Positions 18,258-28,238 of a stretch of 64,000 nt of DNA are shown here, piece after piece. The DNA comes from Helicobacter canis (GTDB lineage Bacteria > Campylobacterota > Campylobacteria > Campylobacterales > Helicobacteraceae), in NCBI RefSeq assembly GCF_900451095.1, contig NZ_UGHV01000001.1:248001-312000 (forward strand), read 5' to 3'. The translations under genes were made by a program, and so were the position numbers. Every line of letters begins with the position of its first letter. The first letter of the stretch is position 1. The notes under the pieces are model-generated. The model was given only the letters and a program-made list of their open reading frames with translations, made no database searches and was not told the origin of the DNA.

Positions 18258-19439
18258 CTAGATCTGCGGGGATTTGTAGGCGAGATAGCCGATATAATTT
18301 AGCAAAATCGCCAAGCCAAGCAGCCCCACAAGCGCGTAGGTAAAGCTATGAAAATGATCATAGATTTTGCCGATTACCACAGGGGAGAGCGCGGCGATGA
18401 GATAGCCCACGCCTTGTGCCATAGCGGAGAGTTTGGTGGCGGTTTGGACATTGGCACTTTTTGTGGAGATAAAGAGCAGCGCGATCCCAAACACCCCTCC
18501 CACAGGCACGCCAATCAGCATAGAGACGATGAGCACCACCCACACTTGCTGGGAGATAAGCAGCAAGGCAAAGCACACAATATACGCCCCGCAAATGAAA
18601 ATGATGAGATAGATCCTACGCGCACTAGGCAGCACCCCAAGCATAAGCGGCGCGAAAAATGCCGTAGGCACAAGGACGCAGTATGAAAGGATCATCATTT
18701 GAGAGGCAAAATGCGCGGAGAATCCAAAGGACATAAGAAAGCTAGGATACCACGCAAAAAAGCTATATGCGATCGTGCTTGTAATCCCCATAAACAGCGT
18801 GATTTTCCACGCATTTACATTGGCAAACAGCGTGCCTGTGGCGGTGGATTTGAGCTTGGGGCGTGAGATCCTGCGGTTGCTCATTTGAGGCAGATAGCTA
18901 GCAATCGCAGCTACTGCGAAAACCGCCCAGCTAGAGAGAGCTAAAGGCACAGGGAGTAGCCCCATAAGTGGGAGGATAAGCAGCACCCCAAGCATAGCAG
19001 AGAAATTCAGCACAAGGCTGTAAATCCCCATTATTTTGGGGATTTGTCGGGGGAATTTAGCTTTGACAAGGCTTGGGAGTAGCACATTTGCCACAGCAAT
19101 CCCACTGCCCATAATCGCCGTGCCGATGAAAAGCTCCGCGCTCCCGCCCACGCAGCGCACAATCTCACCTAGCAGGATACAAAGCAGCCCCACAAACATC
19201 GCACGCACAGGCTGAAAATACGAGACGACAAAAGACACAAGCCCAAAGGCAAGCAGCGGCAGGCTGGTAAGCAGCCCAGCAAGCGCGGCATTAAGCGCGT
19301 AATACTCACGCACGCTATCCACCACAGGCGCGATAGAAGTGATAGGGGCGCGGAGATTTAGGGTGATCAAAATAATTGGCAATAGATTGATGAAAAAGAT
19401 CTTGCGGCGTGTGTTGGCGGAGTTTTGTGGTTTGTTCAT
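18258..19439 (-). CDS. MFS transporter, CynX/NimT-like
   Basis: 393 aa permease with about twelve hydrophobic segments. NLRAPITSIAPVVDSV at the first helix and the general layout match the CynX (cyanate)/NimT branch of the major facilitator superfamily. The substrate is unknown. ATG 19439 opens the frame; the region upstream carries a second copy of the cdt-type promoter and a 15-mer, so it may be expressed like the toxin. No frame damage is seen. Confidence 0.82.
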   Translation of the reverse strand: MNKPQNSANTRRKIFFINLLPIILITLNLRAPITSIAPVVDSVREYYALNAALAGLLTSLPLLAFGLVSFVVSYFQPVRAMFVGLLCILLGEIVRCVGGSAELFIGTAIMGSGIAVANVLLPSLVKAKFPRQIPKIMGIYSLVLNFSAMLGVLLILPLMGLLPVPLALSSWAVFAVAAIASYLPQMSNRRISRPKLKSTATGTLFANVNAWKITLFMGITSTIAYSFFAWYPSFLMSFGFSAHFASQMMILSYCVLVPTAFFAPLMLGVLPSARRIYLIIFICGAYIVCFALLLISQQVWVVLIVSMLIGVPVGGVFGIALLFISTKSANVQTATKLSAMAQGVGYLIAALSPVVIGKIYDHFHSFTYALVGLLGLAILLNYIGYLAYKSPQI

Positions 19440-19909
19440 TGCTGGCTCTTTGGGGTTTGGATTCTAGTGTGCTTAGAGAATCGCGACTTTTGCTATGGGC
19501 TTTGCTAGAGCTTGTGATACGACTAGAATCCACTTTTGCGATGCAGCCATAGCAGCTCCAATGCTTTAAATATGTCGTGCGTGATAAATATGTCCGTGAT
19601 TGTAGGGAAAAATATATTAAACACCAAGCAAAGTGCAGCAATATTTGCCCAGAAGCTCTTAAATACACATTTGTGGCATTGTGTGAAAGTGGATTCTAGG
19701 GGGTTTGATTAAAGGGGCGATTTATCACATTGCGAGCCTTGTGCTAGCACGGCGCGGTAAAGCGAAGTTGCTAGAAGCAAGACATAGCCGCAGTCTTTTG
19801 GTAATCCACACTAGAATCCACTTTTGAAAACTATGCAGGATAAGGCTACTAGGGACTATTGGGCTTTATACGGGCGTTTCTACCACTTGTTTATAGGCTC
19901 TTTTTGTAT
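19440..19909. other. Repeat-bearing intergenic region between MFS and restriction genes
   Basis: No gene is apparent in 470 bases. It holds three 15-mers (near 19527, 19685 and 19811), the duplicated promoter copy 2 and a degraded remnant of the CATTGCGAG hairpin around 19733-19800. It forms the left border of the AT-rich restriction locus. Confidence 0.6.
19585..19654. repeat. Promoter-region duplication, copy 2 (upstream of the MFS gene)
   Basis: Second copy of the stretch at 18088-18157, with a TACAAT -10 box on the minus strand at 19599-19604. It lies about 150 bases before the MFS start. Confidence 0.72.
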
Positions 19910-21043
19910 CTAAAGACTAATGAACTTCTCATAGCTATCAAGTGGCATAATGTCTATGCTAAAGTGTGATTGTGATTCCTTTGTGATAATCACGCTATCA
20001 AAGCCAAGCTCTAGCATTCTTTCATAAGTCGCAAGCTCCCCTTCTTTATAGTGCAGGGCAGTTTGTAAAAGCCATTTTGCTAAATTTGTGTTTGGATTAC
20101 TCATTAGAGCTTTTGCGTTATCTTGACAGAGTTTGGCTTGTAATTGTTCTTTATTGGGCGTTATTAGGGTAAATATCTCATCTCTTGGTGGGAAAAAGTT
20201 AGGATATTTTTTGTGGATTTCTCTTGGCACAGGGATATATACTTCGCCATATTTTCGTATCCTACCTCCTGCATTCCATTGATTTAAACCGCTTTTTTCA
20301 GGCACATTTTTTACCCCACCTTTTATGCTATACAAAGGCAAAACGACATAATCAAGCCCTGCAATTTTTTCTTTATGCTGCTTTATTTGTAAGTCTTGTA
20401 GTGATAGAAGCAACTCAAAAGGATTATTGGCAATTTCTATTTCTAAAATATGGGGATTTGTAGGGATATAAAATTTTCTTTGCAAAACACTTTTAGAATG
20501 ATTAAAAATGTATTCATTAGTTCCATCGTAAAAGCTTAAACTTTTATCATTGTTTTTAATTTTTTGTATATTGTTTATATTGATTTTTTCATAATCAGTT
20601 TCAAAAAATAGTAGTTTCTTATCCTGCCTTGCGATGATATGATAAACAGAATTCTTTATATCATAAATTTTATTAGCAGATTCTATGCGTTCATTGCGTA
20701 AATGTGCTAGTTTTTCTGCTAAATCTCTTTTGTCTGTTATGTGTTTTAAAAACGCAGAATCTTTATTAAATTCTGCCACTTTTTCAACACTTGCATTACT
20801 ATTGCAAATGAAAGTTTTTAATCCTACTCCTAAGTGATTTAGCCTTGCATCATAAGCAGTATCAGAGCGACTAAGATTCTCAAATCCAAAACAATCACAA
20901 AAAAGATTTTCCATAATCCTATAATGCAAATAGGGTGTTGTATTATCACTAAAAAGCCTTGATAAAGTTGCGATAATGCCTAAAGATTTTGCATAATTTT
21001 TGTTTTGCTCTTTATCGATTGCGTAAAAATCTAAACTACCCAT
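19910..21043 (-). CDS. Type II restriction endonuclease (B3-like C-terminal domain)
   Basis: 377 aa, not a full match to one family I can name with certainty. Residues about 62-75 read YDARLNHLGVGLKTF, the D...GVGLKTF pattern of PD-(D/E)XK-type nucleases. From about 262 the sequence NQWNAGGRIRKYGEVYIPVP, IHKKYPNFFPPRDEIF and LCQDNAKALMSNPN resembles the B3-like DNA-binding domain of NgoFVII/BfiI-type enzymes. ATG 21043 lies inside the methylase 3' end (8-base overlap), so its translation is probably coupled to the methylase. The region is clearly more AT-rich than its surroundings, suggesting acquisition by transfer. Confidence 0.78.
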   Translation of the reverse strand: MGSLDFYAIDKEQNKNYAKSLGIIATLSRLFSDNTTPYLHYRIMENLFCDCFGFENLSRSDTAYDARLNHLGVGLKTFICNSNASVEKVAEFNKDSAFLKHITDKRDLAEKLAHLRNERIESANKIYDIKNSVYHIIARQDKKLLFFETDYEKININNIQKIKNNDKSLSFYDGTNEYIFNHSKSVLQRKFYIPTNPHILEIEIANNPFELLLSLQDLQIKQHKEKIAGLDYVVLPLYSIKGGVKNVPEKSGLNQWNAGGRIRKYGEVYIPVPREIHKKYPNFFPPRDEIFTLITPNKEQLQAKLCQDNAKALMSNPNTNLAKWLLQTALHYKEGELATYERMLELGFDSVIITKESQSHFSIDIMPLDSYEKFISL

Positions 21044-22017
21044 TATGTAGCACCTTTAAAATCTCTTGTGCTATGCGTTTGACTAAAGGCAAAGTGATAG
21101 AATTTCCAGCTTGCATATAAAGCTTAGAGTTTGCTAGGTTTGGCAGTTTAAAATTTTTAGGATAGCCTTGAAAGTTGAAGCATTCTCTAGGTGTGAGTTT
21201 GCGGATACCATAATTATCTTTGATAATTGGCACATTATGCCCACCTGTCCCCATATTTGCAGTGAGTGTTGGGCAAAGCTTGCTTTTATTCTCTCTTATA
21301 TAAATACGCCGTAGCTGATAAATACTATCTTGTTTTATCACTTCTTTTTCTAGCCACGCATAATATTTGCTCTTTGGCGTGTAGTAAAAACTATCATCTT
21401 GTTTTGCAGAATCTATGCAATTATGTATGCTTTTTGTAAGTTTTATAGGGCTTGGGAAGCTAAAATCTGCGTGATTTTTCACTTTATCTTTATGAAAGGC
21501 TACTATGAAAATCCGCTCTCTATTTTGCGGGATATTTGCGTGTGTAGCGGTGTTAAGTATGGAGTCATACACGATGTAATTTAAAGATTCTAAAACACTC
21601 TTGATGACTTGAAATGTCTTGCCATTATCGTGGTTTTTTAGATTCTTAACATTTTCTAAAAATAGCACTTTTGGCTTATGGATTTTAGCAATTTTTGCAA
21701 TTTCAAAAAAGAGTGTCCCGCGTGTGTCTTCAAAGCCTTTTTGATAGCCTGCTATGCTAAAGGCTTGGCAGGGAAACCCAGCACATAAAATGTCAAAATC
21801 TTTAGGGATACAAGCCTGTGTAGAATCTTGTGTAATATCACCATAAAGTGGCGTTTTGGGGAAGTTTTGCGTATAGGTTACTTGTGCGTTAGAATCTATC
21901 TCACTTGCAAATACGCATTTTGTGACATTTTGCCCCCCCCCCCCCGTTATTTGCCTGTGATAATGCTAGGTGGAATCCGCCCACTCCAGCAAATAAATCA
22001 ATAAAACTAAATTGCAT
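21036..22017 (-). CDS. Phase-variable DNA (cytosine-5) methyltransferase, OFF in this sequence
   Basis: The frame starts at ATG 22017 (GGGAG upstream) with motif I FIDLFAGVGGFHLAL and after 24 codons meets a run of 13 G (plus-strand C 21933-21945). With 13 G translation stops 15 codons later. With 12 G it continues through CVFASEIDSNA, the catalytic FPCQAFSIAG, ENVKNLKNHDNGKTF, QNRERIFIVAF and QAGNSITLPLV to TAG at 21036, giving about 326 aa with all m5C-MTase motifs. I therefore read it as intact but switched off. It should protect the site cut by the overlapping endonuclease gene. Confidence 0.9.
21933..21945. repeat. C13 (G13 on coding strand) phase-variation tract in the methylase
   Basis: Thirteen C on the plus strand, beginning exactly at a codon boundary after codon 24 of the methylase. 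Twelve (or 9 or 15) would restore the full frame. Confidence 0.9.
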
Positions 22018-22044
22018 ACCGCTCCCTTTTATCTTTTTTTCCTT

Positions 22045-24999
22045 TTAGCTTAGCTTCTCTCTTGCGATTCTTTTCGCCAAATCTAGGGCTTCTTGGATTT
22101 TGTTAGAATCTGTGATCTTGCCCCCAGCGGTAGCAAAGTCATCTCTGCCACCACCATTGCCCCCTAAGATTTGTGCGACTTGCTTTACCCACGCTCCGGC
22201 TTTGAGATTTGCCACACCTTTTACCCCAGCAGTTAAAGCTACTTTTCCACTAGATTCTGTTACAAGCAAAATCGCTACTTTTTCATTCTCATTTTTTGCC
22301 CTATCTATGATGTCTTTTGCCTCTTTTGTTTCCACTGAATCTAGCTTTAGGACGATGAGTTTTGTGCCATTTGCTTCCTCATAATCTAGGCTTTTGACAC
22401 TTTGCTTTGCCTTGTTTGCGTTATCTCTTGCTTCTTTGAGTGCATTTTGTAGCTTTGCTACACCTTGCAAGACATCTTGGGCTTTTAGCTGCTCTTTTAG
22501 GCTCTTTATAGATTCTAATGCCGCTTTGCCATAGTGATATGCAGCTTTGCCACACACCGCTTCAATACGCCGAACACCGCTACTCACGCTACTTTCACGC
22601 ACGATATAAAAGCTCCCAATCTCTGCGGTATTTTGGATATGAATCCCCCCACATAGCTCAATAGAATCCCCAAGTGAAATAACACGCACACTCTCTCCAT
22701 ACTTTTCGCCAAAGAGTGCCATAGCCCCTTTTGCTTTTGCCTGCTCTATGCCCATAGTCTCACAAATTTGCGGTGAAGATTCTGCGATTTTGCTATTGAC
22801 TAGGGCTTCTATTTGCTCTAGCTCATTGACGCTTAACGCCTTTGGGTGAGAGAAGTCAAAGCGCAAGCGATTTGCTTCTACAAGGCTTCCAGCTTGAGCG
22901 ATGTGGGGTCCTAGAATCTGCCTTAGAGCATAATGGAGCAAATGTGTAGCAGAGTGGTGCTTAATGATTTCAAAACGGCTAGAATCTACTTGTGCTTTTA
23001 CCAAATCCCCTGCTTTTAATGGGCTTAGGGCGTGGATTTTAGAGAGATTTAAACCAAAGTATTTTTGTGTATCTAAGACTTTAGCGATTATGTTTTGTGG
23101 ATTGCCACGACTTCCTAAGGAAGTCTCGCAATGACTAGAATCCACTTTGTGAGATTCCACTCCACTAGAATCTTGGCATTCTAAGGATTGAGATGAGAAA
23201 TTAGGGTTGTGCGAGTCTTGCGAATGAGACGCACTAGGCGTGCGTTGCAGTGAGCAAGGCGAAGCACTCCCTGATTTATCGCTCAATACTGAATGCCCCA
23301 ATAAAAACCCTTTATCTCCCACCGGTCCCCCTGACTCTGGATAAAATGGTGTAGCTTCCAACATCACCCAGCCCTCTTCCCCTGCCTGTAAAGATTCCAC
23401 GCGCTGAAAGCTAGAATCCAAAAGGGCTAGAATCCTAGACTCCACACTCACACACTCATAGCCTACAAACTCATTCTCGCCAAACTCGCTTAAAAGTGCA
23501 TTAAAATCACCTTCTTTTGCGCTATCGCCGCTGCCCTTCCAGTGTGCCTTGCTCCGCTCTTTTTGCTCCTGCATACATTTTTCAAAGCCCTGCAAATCTA
23601 CGCTTAAATCAAGCTCCCTTAGCATATCTTGTGTTAAATCAAGTGGAAAGCCGTAAGTGTCATAAAGCTTGAAAGCAACTTCACCGCTAAAATGCGTTGC
23701 ATTTGAGCGATAAATCGCGGATTCTGCGGCGAGGGCTTGCTCATTATCGCCTAGATAAATCCCTTCGCCCTCGCCTTGAAAACCACGATTTATCATCTCA
23801 ACTGCTTCCGCATTATCATTATCTAATTTAGAGATCTTTGAGCTAATTCTTGCTTTTAGTATTTCAATCTCTTTATTAAACAACGCCATCCCCAACTCTA
23901 TCGTCTCAAAAAACCTCTCTTCCTCTGCCTTGCACTGCTCTTGCAGCGCGTTTTTACGCTCTTGTAAATAGCTATAATGTCCGCCCATAGTATCACACAC
24001 CACCCCCACCACTTCGTATAAAAACGCCTTTCTTAAGCCTAGCAAATAGCCGTGTCTCACCGCTCGGCGCAAGATTCTCCGCAAGACATAGCCGCGCCCC
24101 TCTTTATCAAAATTTACCCCTTGAGCGAGCAGAAAGGCTACGCTTCGAGAGTGGTCGGCGATGACTCTAAAACTTGCTTGAGTCGCATTAGAATCTGCAT
24201 TTAACATCTCATCATCTCTATAATACTTCTCCCCCGTTATCCCCTCAATACACTCCATAAGCGGTGCAAACAGCGAAGTATCAAAGTTATTAATCTTTCC
24301 TTCTTTCAGTGCGATTACTCTCTCTAGCCCCATACCTGTATCAATGCTAGGCTTAGGCAGCGGCTTCAACGCCCCACTAGAATCCCGCTCATACTGCATA
24401 AACACAAGATTCCATATTTCTAAAAATCTATCCCCCTCTCCGCCGAAATAATCTTCCTTCCCATTGAAAAACTCCGCCCCTTGATCCACATATATCTCAC
24501 TGCAAGGTCCGCAAGGTCCTGTATCGCCCATTTGCCAGAAGTTATCCTTATCGCCCATTCTTTTAATGCGACTAGGCTCTATATGCTCGCACCATAGCTC
24601 ATAGGCTTCATCATCGCTCTCGTGGATTGTTACATACAAAAGGCTCTTATCAAAGCCCAAAATCTCAGTTACAAACTCCCACGCATACGCGATCGCATCT
24701 TTTTTAAAATACGCTCCAAAGCTGAAGTTCCCCAGCATTTCAAAAAGTGTGTGATGACGCGCGGTATAGCCGACATTTTCTAGGTCATTATGCTTCCCGC
24801 CTGCACGGATACACAGCTGTGAGCTTGTAGCGATATTGGGACTTGGGGCTGGAATCTTGCCTGTGAAAATATCCTTAAACTGCACCATTCCCGCATTGGT
24901 AAAAAGCAAACTTGCATCATCTGGGACTAAAGGCATAGAGCTATACACCTTATGCCCCTTTTTTGCAAAAAATTCTAAAAACTTGGCACGAATATCCAT
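22045..24999 (-). CDS. alaS: Alanine--tRNA ligase with two in-frame repeat inserts
   Basis: Charges tRNA-Ala and clears mischarged product. The class II catalytic domain ([37 protein letters not shown]) occupies residues 1-390, then the tRNA-recognition part and the editing domain with zinc-type ligands HHSATHLLH and CGGIHIQN, and the C-Ala tail ending [15 protein letters not shown]. Length is 984 aa versus about 850-880 normally. The surplus is two blocks: residues about 389-434 (a nested palindrome) and 567-636 (several modules). The conserved sequence resumes directly after each. ATG 24999 has AAGGG upstream. Confidence 0.96.
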   Translation of the reverse strand: MDIRAKFLEFFAKKGHKVYSSMPLVPDDASLLFTNAGMVQFKDIFTGKIPAPSPNIATSSQLCIRAGGKHNDLENVGYTARHHTLFEMLGNFSFGAYFKKDAIAYAWEFVTEILGFDKSLLYVTIHESDDEAYELWCEHIEPSRIKRMGDKDNFWQMGDTGPCGPCSEIYVDQGAEFFNGKEDYFGGEGDRFLEIWNLVFMQYERDSSGALKPLPKPSIDTGMGLERVIALKEGKINNFDTSLFAPLMECIEGITGEKYYRDDEMLNADSNATQASFRVIADHSRSVAFLLAQGVNFDKEGRGYVLRRILRRAVRHGYLLGLRKAFLYEVVGVVCDTMGGHYSYLQERKNALQEQCKAEEERFFETIELGMALFNKEIEILKARISSKISKLDNDNAEAVEMINRGFQGEGEGIYLGDNEQALAAESAIYRSNATHFSGEVAFKLYDTYGFPLDLTQDMLRELDLSVDLQGFEKCMQEQKERSKAHWKGSGDSAKEGDFNALLSEFGENEFVGYECVSVESRILALLDSSFQRVESLQAGEEGWVMLEATPFYPESGGPVGDKGFLLGHSVLSDKSGSASPCSLQRTPSASHSQDSHNPNFSSQSLECQDSSGVESHKVDSSHCETSLGSRGNPQNIIAKVLDTQKYFGLNLSKIHALSPLKAGDLVKAQVDSSRFEIIKHHSATHLLHYALRQILGPHIAQAGSLVEANRLRFDFSHPKALSVNELEQIEALVNSKIAESSPQICETMGIEQAKAKGAMALFGEKYGESVRVISLGDSIELCGGIHIQNTAEIGSFYIVRESSVSSGVRRIEAVCGKAAYHYGKAALESIKSLKEQLKAQDVLQGVAKLQNALKEARDNANKAKQSVKSLDYEEANGTKLIVLKLDSVETKEAKDIIDRAKNENEKVAILLVTESSGKVALTAGVKGVANLKAGAWVKQVAQILGGNGGGRDDFATAGGKITDSNKIQEALDLAKRIAREKLS
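23092..23301 (-). repeat. Composite repeat insert 2 in alaS
   Basis: Contains a short hairpin at 23099-23135 (arms GACTTCC/GGAAGTC), a 15-mer core near 23135 and a module with ACGCAC/GTGCGT arms near 23230 that is a fourth loop type, also seen near 41380. The block is in frame. Confidence 0.82.
23698..23835 (-). repeat. Nested palindrome insert 1 in alaS
   Basis: Outer arms GATAAATCGCGG (23709-23720) and CCACGATTTATC (23783-23794) differ at one pair; inner arms GGCGAGGGC (23728-23736) and GCCCTCGCC (23767-23775) are perfect. The loop is the GGTAAATCCC-type sequence found in lnt, nnr, argD and a GT4 gene, but here the arms are different and still complementary. Confidence 0.87.
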
Positions 25000-25079
25000 A
25001 ACAACCCTTTATGATAAATTCCTAGCATTGTAGCAAATTCCCCCTTGCGCTCTAGCGAGATATGCCTACAATGCGCCAC

Positions 25080-25505
25080 CTAAGCCATTTGTCCAAGATA
25101 GCGTCTAAGTATCTCACACGCGCTTAGAGAATCTAGCACGCCGTTTTTCCTATATGCTTGCCTAGACTCTCTTTTAGCGTGGTGTAAAGACTCTAGCGCG
25201 TGCGTGCTAGTAAAATCCTCATCGACATACACCACCTCCCCGCCAAAAGTAAGCAACCCCACAAAATGCTTAATGCGTTTCTGCGTGCTCGTATCTCCTC
25301 CTAGCCCTCCGCTTGGCAGCCCTATGACAAGCCTCTCCACACCCATTTGTGCTAGAAGCTCTGCAAGCTCTGTGGCAGCTTGATCGCGATTGCGCCGTAT
25401 AATTGGCTTTAATGGCAGGATAATGCCTTGCACAATATGCGCTAGCCCTATGCGCTTTAGCCCCACATCACACGCTAGGATTTTAGAGCTTTGACTAGAA
25501 TCCAC
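25080..25505 (-). CDS. ruvX: Putative pre-16S rRNA nuclease / Holliday junction resolvase RuvX (YqgF)
   Basis: 141 aa RNase H-fold protein. ILACDVGLKRIGLA, VIGLPSGGLGGDTSTQ and YVDEDFTSTHA match YqgF/RuvX, which processes 16S rRNA ends and was originally proposed as a resolvase. No ATG is available; the only start that gives a normal N-terminus is GTG 25505, with GGAG 6 bases upstream. That GTG lies inside a perfect copy of the 15-base repeat, so the first codons (VDSSQS) come from the repeat. Gene order minD-minE-deacetylase-dprA-ruvX is mostly shared with H. pylori. Confidence 0.88.
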   Translation of the reverse strand: MDSSQSSKILACDVGLKRIGLAHIVQGIILPLKPIIRRNRDQAATELAELLAQMGVERLVIGLPSGGLGGDTSTQKRIKHFVGLLTFGGEVVYVDEDFTSTHALESLHHAKRESRQAYRKNGVLDSLSACEILRRYLGQMA

Positions 25506-25522
25506 TTTTTACTCCACTAATA

Positions 25523-26335
25523 TTATGCGCCGCTAATGATTATGCGCCCATTTTCGCGCGTAATTTTGCCCATAAGCTCATACTCAAGCACCTTTTCCCC
25601 AAATCGCGCAAAAGCTTCTTCAAAGGTGGGATTGCTTAGGGCAAATTCTAGCAGCCTATCGCGCTCTTTGGCTTCTTGTGCCTTAAGCCCAAAGCGCGTG
25701 GCTAGGGCTTGTGTGAAAGCTTCTATATCGGTGATCGCACTCGCACGCTTTTTAGCTAGCAAATCCTGTGTGCCAAGCGACTCTCCTATGCGGTGAGATA
25801 GCACAAATATCGGCTTATCAAGCTTGGTGCAAAGATTCGCACTAGCAAGTGAGCCGCTATATCGATCAGCTTGAGGGATTATGACAATATCGCTCAAAGC
25901 TACAATCAAGCGATTTCTATGGAGGAAGTCATATCGCTGGGGGGTGGGATTGCACTCATACTCACTAAGCACAAGTCCCTGCTCTGCGATAGCTTGGATC
26001 ATCTTGGCATTGCTTGCTGGGTAGAAGCGATCAAGGCTTGTAGGTAGCACGCAAATAGTCTTAGGCAGCGCGGCACTATGGGCGATAATATCCGTGCCTA
26101 GCGCACCACCGCTCACAATAATCGCACCGATATTAGCAAGTGAGCTAGCAAGCAAGGTGGTGTAGGTTTGAGTGTAGGTGTTAGGCTTTCTTGTGCCGAT
26201 TATGGCGATCTTTAGCCTAGGGTCTAAAAGCGCGCTATCCCCTAGGGCAAAGAGCCTAGCAGGCGGATCTGGCAAGATCTGCAAAGAGCGCGGAATATCA
26301 ATAAGATAAGGCGATACGCTGCTAGGGCTTGGCAT
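25523..26335 (-). CDS. dprA: DNA-processing protein DprA
   Basis: Single-stranded DNA-binding loader of RecA during natural transformation. 270 aa with the Rossmann-type DprA core: IAIIGTRKPN, IVSGGALGTDIIAHSAAL, TICVLPTSLDRFYPASNA, LVLSEYECNP and RNRLIVALSDIVIIPQA. A DML1-like C-terminal part follows. ATG 26335 lies one base after the upstream gene's stop. Its presence supports competence in this organism. Confidence 0.94.
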   Translation of the reverse strand: MPSPSSVSPYLIDIPRSLQILPDPPARLFALGDSALLDPRLKIAIIGTRKPNTYTQTYTTLLASSLANIGAIIVSGGALGTDIIAHSAALPKTICVLPTSLDRFYPASNAKMIQAIAEQGLVLSEYECNPTPQRYDFLHRNRLIVALSDIVIIPQADRYSGSLASANLCTKLDKPIFVLSHRIGESLGTQDLLAKKRASAITDIEAFTQALATRFGLKAQEAKERDRLLEFALSNPTFEEAFARFGEKVLEYELMGKITRENGRIIISGA

Positions 26336-26336
26336 T

Positions 26337-28007
26337 TTATAAGCTAGAGTCTAAATCACTAGAATCTAAAAAATCTTTAGGCTTTTTGCTGGGGTTTTGC
26401 TCATTGCCATTCCACTTAATATCGATAAAGCCTTGCTTTTTCTTAGCTTTATCACTTGGGCAGCCAGAGACAAAGGCTTCTACTTCATTTTGCGCACAAT
26501 CTTGGCTACTCTCATAAGTCTTTGTGGTGGATTTTTCGCTTTTGACTTTGGGCTTTGGCGGCTGGGTGGGCTTGGCTTTTGCTCTTTGCTCATTACTTAC
26601 GCGCTTAGCTTCTTTAAACATCGTGGTATCAATCTTTGAGGGCTTTGGGATCGGCTCTTTAGTAGGTGGTGTTTGGGCTTGCGCGGTTTGTGGAGCAGAG
26701 ACTTGGGCTTCTTGAGCTTCTGGGGCTTCTAGGAGAGTCTCTAAAGGCGCAGAGGAGCTAGAATCTGCTTGCAAAGGCTCGTTGCTTGGGGTGTGGTCTA
26801 AATACGCATTATGCGGTATTTCGCCACCTTGTGCTGAGTCAAAAAGCCCTGCGATTCCATTGTCCTTTGGGGTAGTATCTGGGGCATTGTCTTTTGGGGC
26901 GTTAGTTTGGGCGTTGGGCAGCTGGCTTGGTGTGCTAGGGAGTATGGGGGCTGTAGATTCTGGTGTGTGTGCTAGCGTGCTAGTCTCTGTGGCGGGGGCT
27001 TTGGGCGGAGTTTTAGGGAGATTTTGAGCAAGTAGCGTGCGTGCTATAGGGAGATCTTTGATATACACAAGCTCCACTTCTTTGAAGAGACTATGCTTGG
27101 CATTTGCTAGGGCTTTAAAGGTGCTTTTATGTGGGTGGCATATCGCTATGGCATAGCCCTTTTTCTTGGCGATTTTTATCGCAAGCTTGAGTTGGTCTGT
27201 CGTGTAGCTCACACTTGGCGTGTTATCTAAAAACACATCGCGTGAGAGCAGTGGGCGGCTTGCCTGCTTATAGAGCTTTGGCGCGGCTGTATCAGCACTC
27301 GTCCTAGAATCCACAAACTCTATCCCAAACTCCCCTAACACTTGCAAGAGATTTGCCATATCAGGCTCGCTGGCAGTAAATTTGCTACCGGTGTGATTAT
27401 TGAGAAACATCAGCCTAGGGAACTGCTCTTTGATTGTCGCGATCTGTGCGCGGATCTCATCTTGATTGGAGCCTACTAGAATCCACTTTTGGCGCGAATG
27501 CTGTGGATTTTGGGCTTCTAATGGCAAATGCACCATATAAAAAGGCGTAGAAGCCGCAAGCTTTGCCGTATCAGGAGAGTCCGGACTCACAGGGAAAAAT
27601 GAGGGCGTGATGGGCAGATTAAGCTTTTGCAAGTCATTAAGCTGGCTTTTGTATGCTAGATCGTCCATAATGATAGCAAGCTTTGGCTTTTGCTTTTTGG
27701 CTTGCTTCTTGGGCGGGGCGAGTGTCTTTATCACAGGCTCTTGCACTGCTACTTGCTCTTTTGTGTCATTTTTGGCATTGGCTCTAATTTTATCCCAATC
27801 AATGCTAGATTCTTGACTAGATTCTGCGTTGCTAGATTTTGCTTGAGTGTCTGGGGTGCTTGGGCTTATGTGCTCGGCTTTGGCGGCTTGATCGATCTTG
27901 TATTCTTTATAAAGTCCATAGCCAAAATACGCGCCCGTGGCGATGACTGCGATAATCACAAGCGAGCTGATAAGCTGCAATACCTTGAAAAACTTTGTTT
28001 TATTCAT
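26337..28007 (-). CDS. Divergent polysaccharide deacetylase family protein with long disordered tail
   Basis: 556 aa. A membrane helix (about residues 10-30) anchors an exported domain of the divergent polysaccharide deacetylase (YibQ/DUF610) family at about 95-325: LAIIMDDLAYKSQ, ITPSFFPVSP, MFLNNHTGSKFTA and GYAIAICHPHKST. The family is thought to act on cell-envelope glycans, activity unproven. The C-terminal ~230 residues are Pro/Ala/Thr-rich and appear disordered. One 15-mer copy near 27478 is read in the alternative frame KWIL. Located between minE and dprA. Confidence 0.8.
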   Translation of the reverse strand: MNKTKFFKVLQLISSLVIIAVIATGAYFGYGLYKEYKIDQAAKAEHISPSTPDTQAKSSNAESSQESSIDWDKIRANAKNDTKEQVAVQEPVIKTLAPPKKQAKKQKPKLAIIMDDLAYKSQLNDLQKLNLPITPSFFPVSPDSPDTAKLAASTPFYMVHLPLEAQNPQHSRQKWILVGSNQDEIRAQIATIKEQFPRLMFLNNHTGSKFTASEPDMANLLQVLGEFGIEFVDSRTSADTAAPKLYKQASRPLLSRDVFLDNTPSVSYTTDQLKLAIKIAKKKGYAIAICHPHKSTFKALANAKHSLFKEVELVYIKDLPIARTLLAQNLPKTPPKAPATETSTLAHTPESTAPILPSTPSQLPNAQTNAPKDNAPDTTPKDNGIAGLFDSAQGGEIPHNAYLDHTPSNEPLQADSSSSAPLETLLEAPEAQEAQVSAPQTAQAQTPPTKEPIPKPSKIDTTMFKEAKRVSNEQRAKAKPTQPPKPKVKSEKSTTKTYESSQDCAQNEVEAFVSGCPSDKAKKKQGFIDIKWNGNEQNPSKKPKDFLDSSDLDSSL

Positions 28008-28010
28008 ATC

Positions 28011-28238
28011 CTATCCTAAAGTGATTTCTACTTCTAGCGTGCTTACTTCTTGATTAGAATCCGCGCGGATAGCGATTTTGTCCGTTTGGGTGTATTTGCG
28101 CACCACGGCTAAAATCTCTTCTTTCATCTGCTCCATATACGGCACTTTCACGCTTCTCTCGTGTGCGAGCATTATCGTAAGCCTATCGCGTGCGACTTTC
28201 GCGCTGCCGCCATCTCTGCTAAAAAGTTTCCAGCTCAT
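28011..28238 (-). CDS. minE: Cell division topological specificity factor MinE
   Basis: 75 aa partner of MinD that drives its pole-to-pole oscillation. The anti-MinCD region ([14 protein letters not shown]) and the dimerisation part ([22 protein letters not shown]) are present. ATG overlaps the minD stop by four bases (ATGA), giving coupled translation. Confidence 0.94.
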   Translation of the reverse strand: MSWKLFSRDGGSAKVARDRLTIMLAHERSVKVPYMEQMKEEILAVVRKYTQTDKIAIRADSNQEVSTLEVEITLG

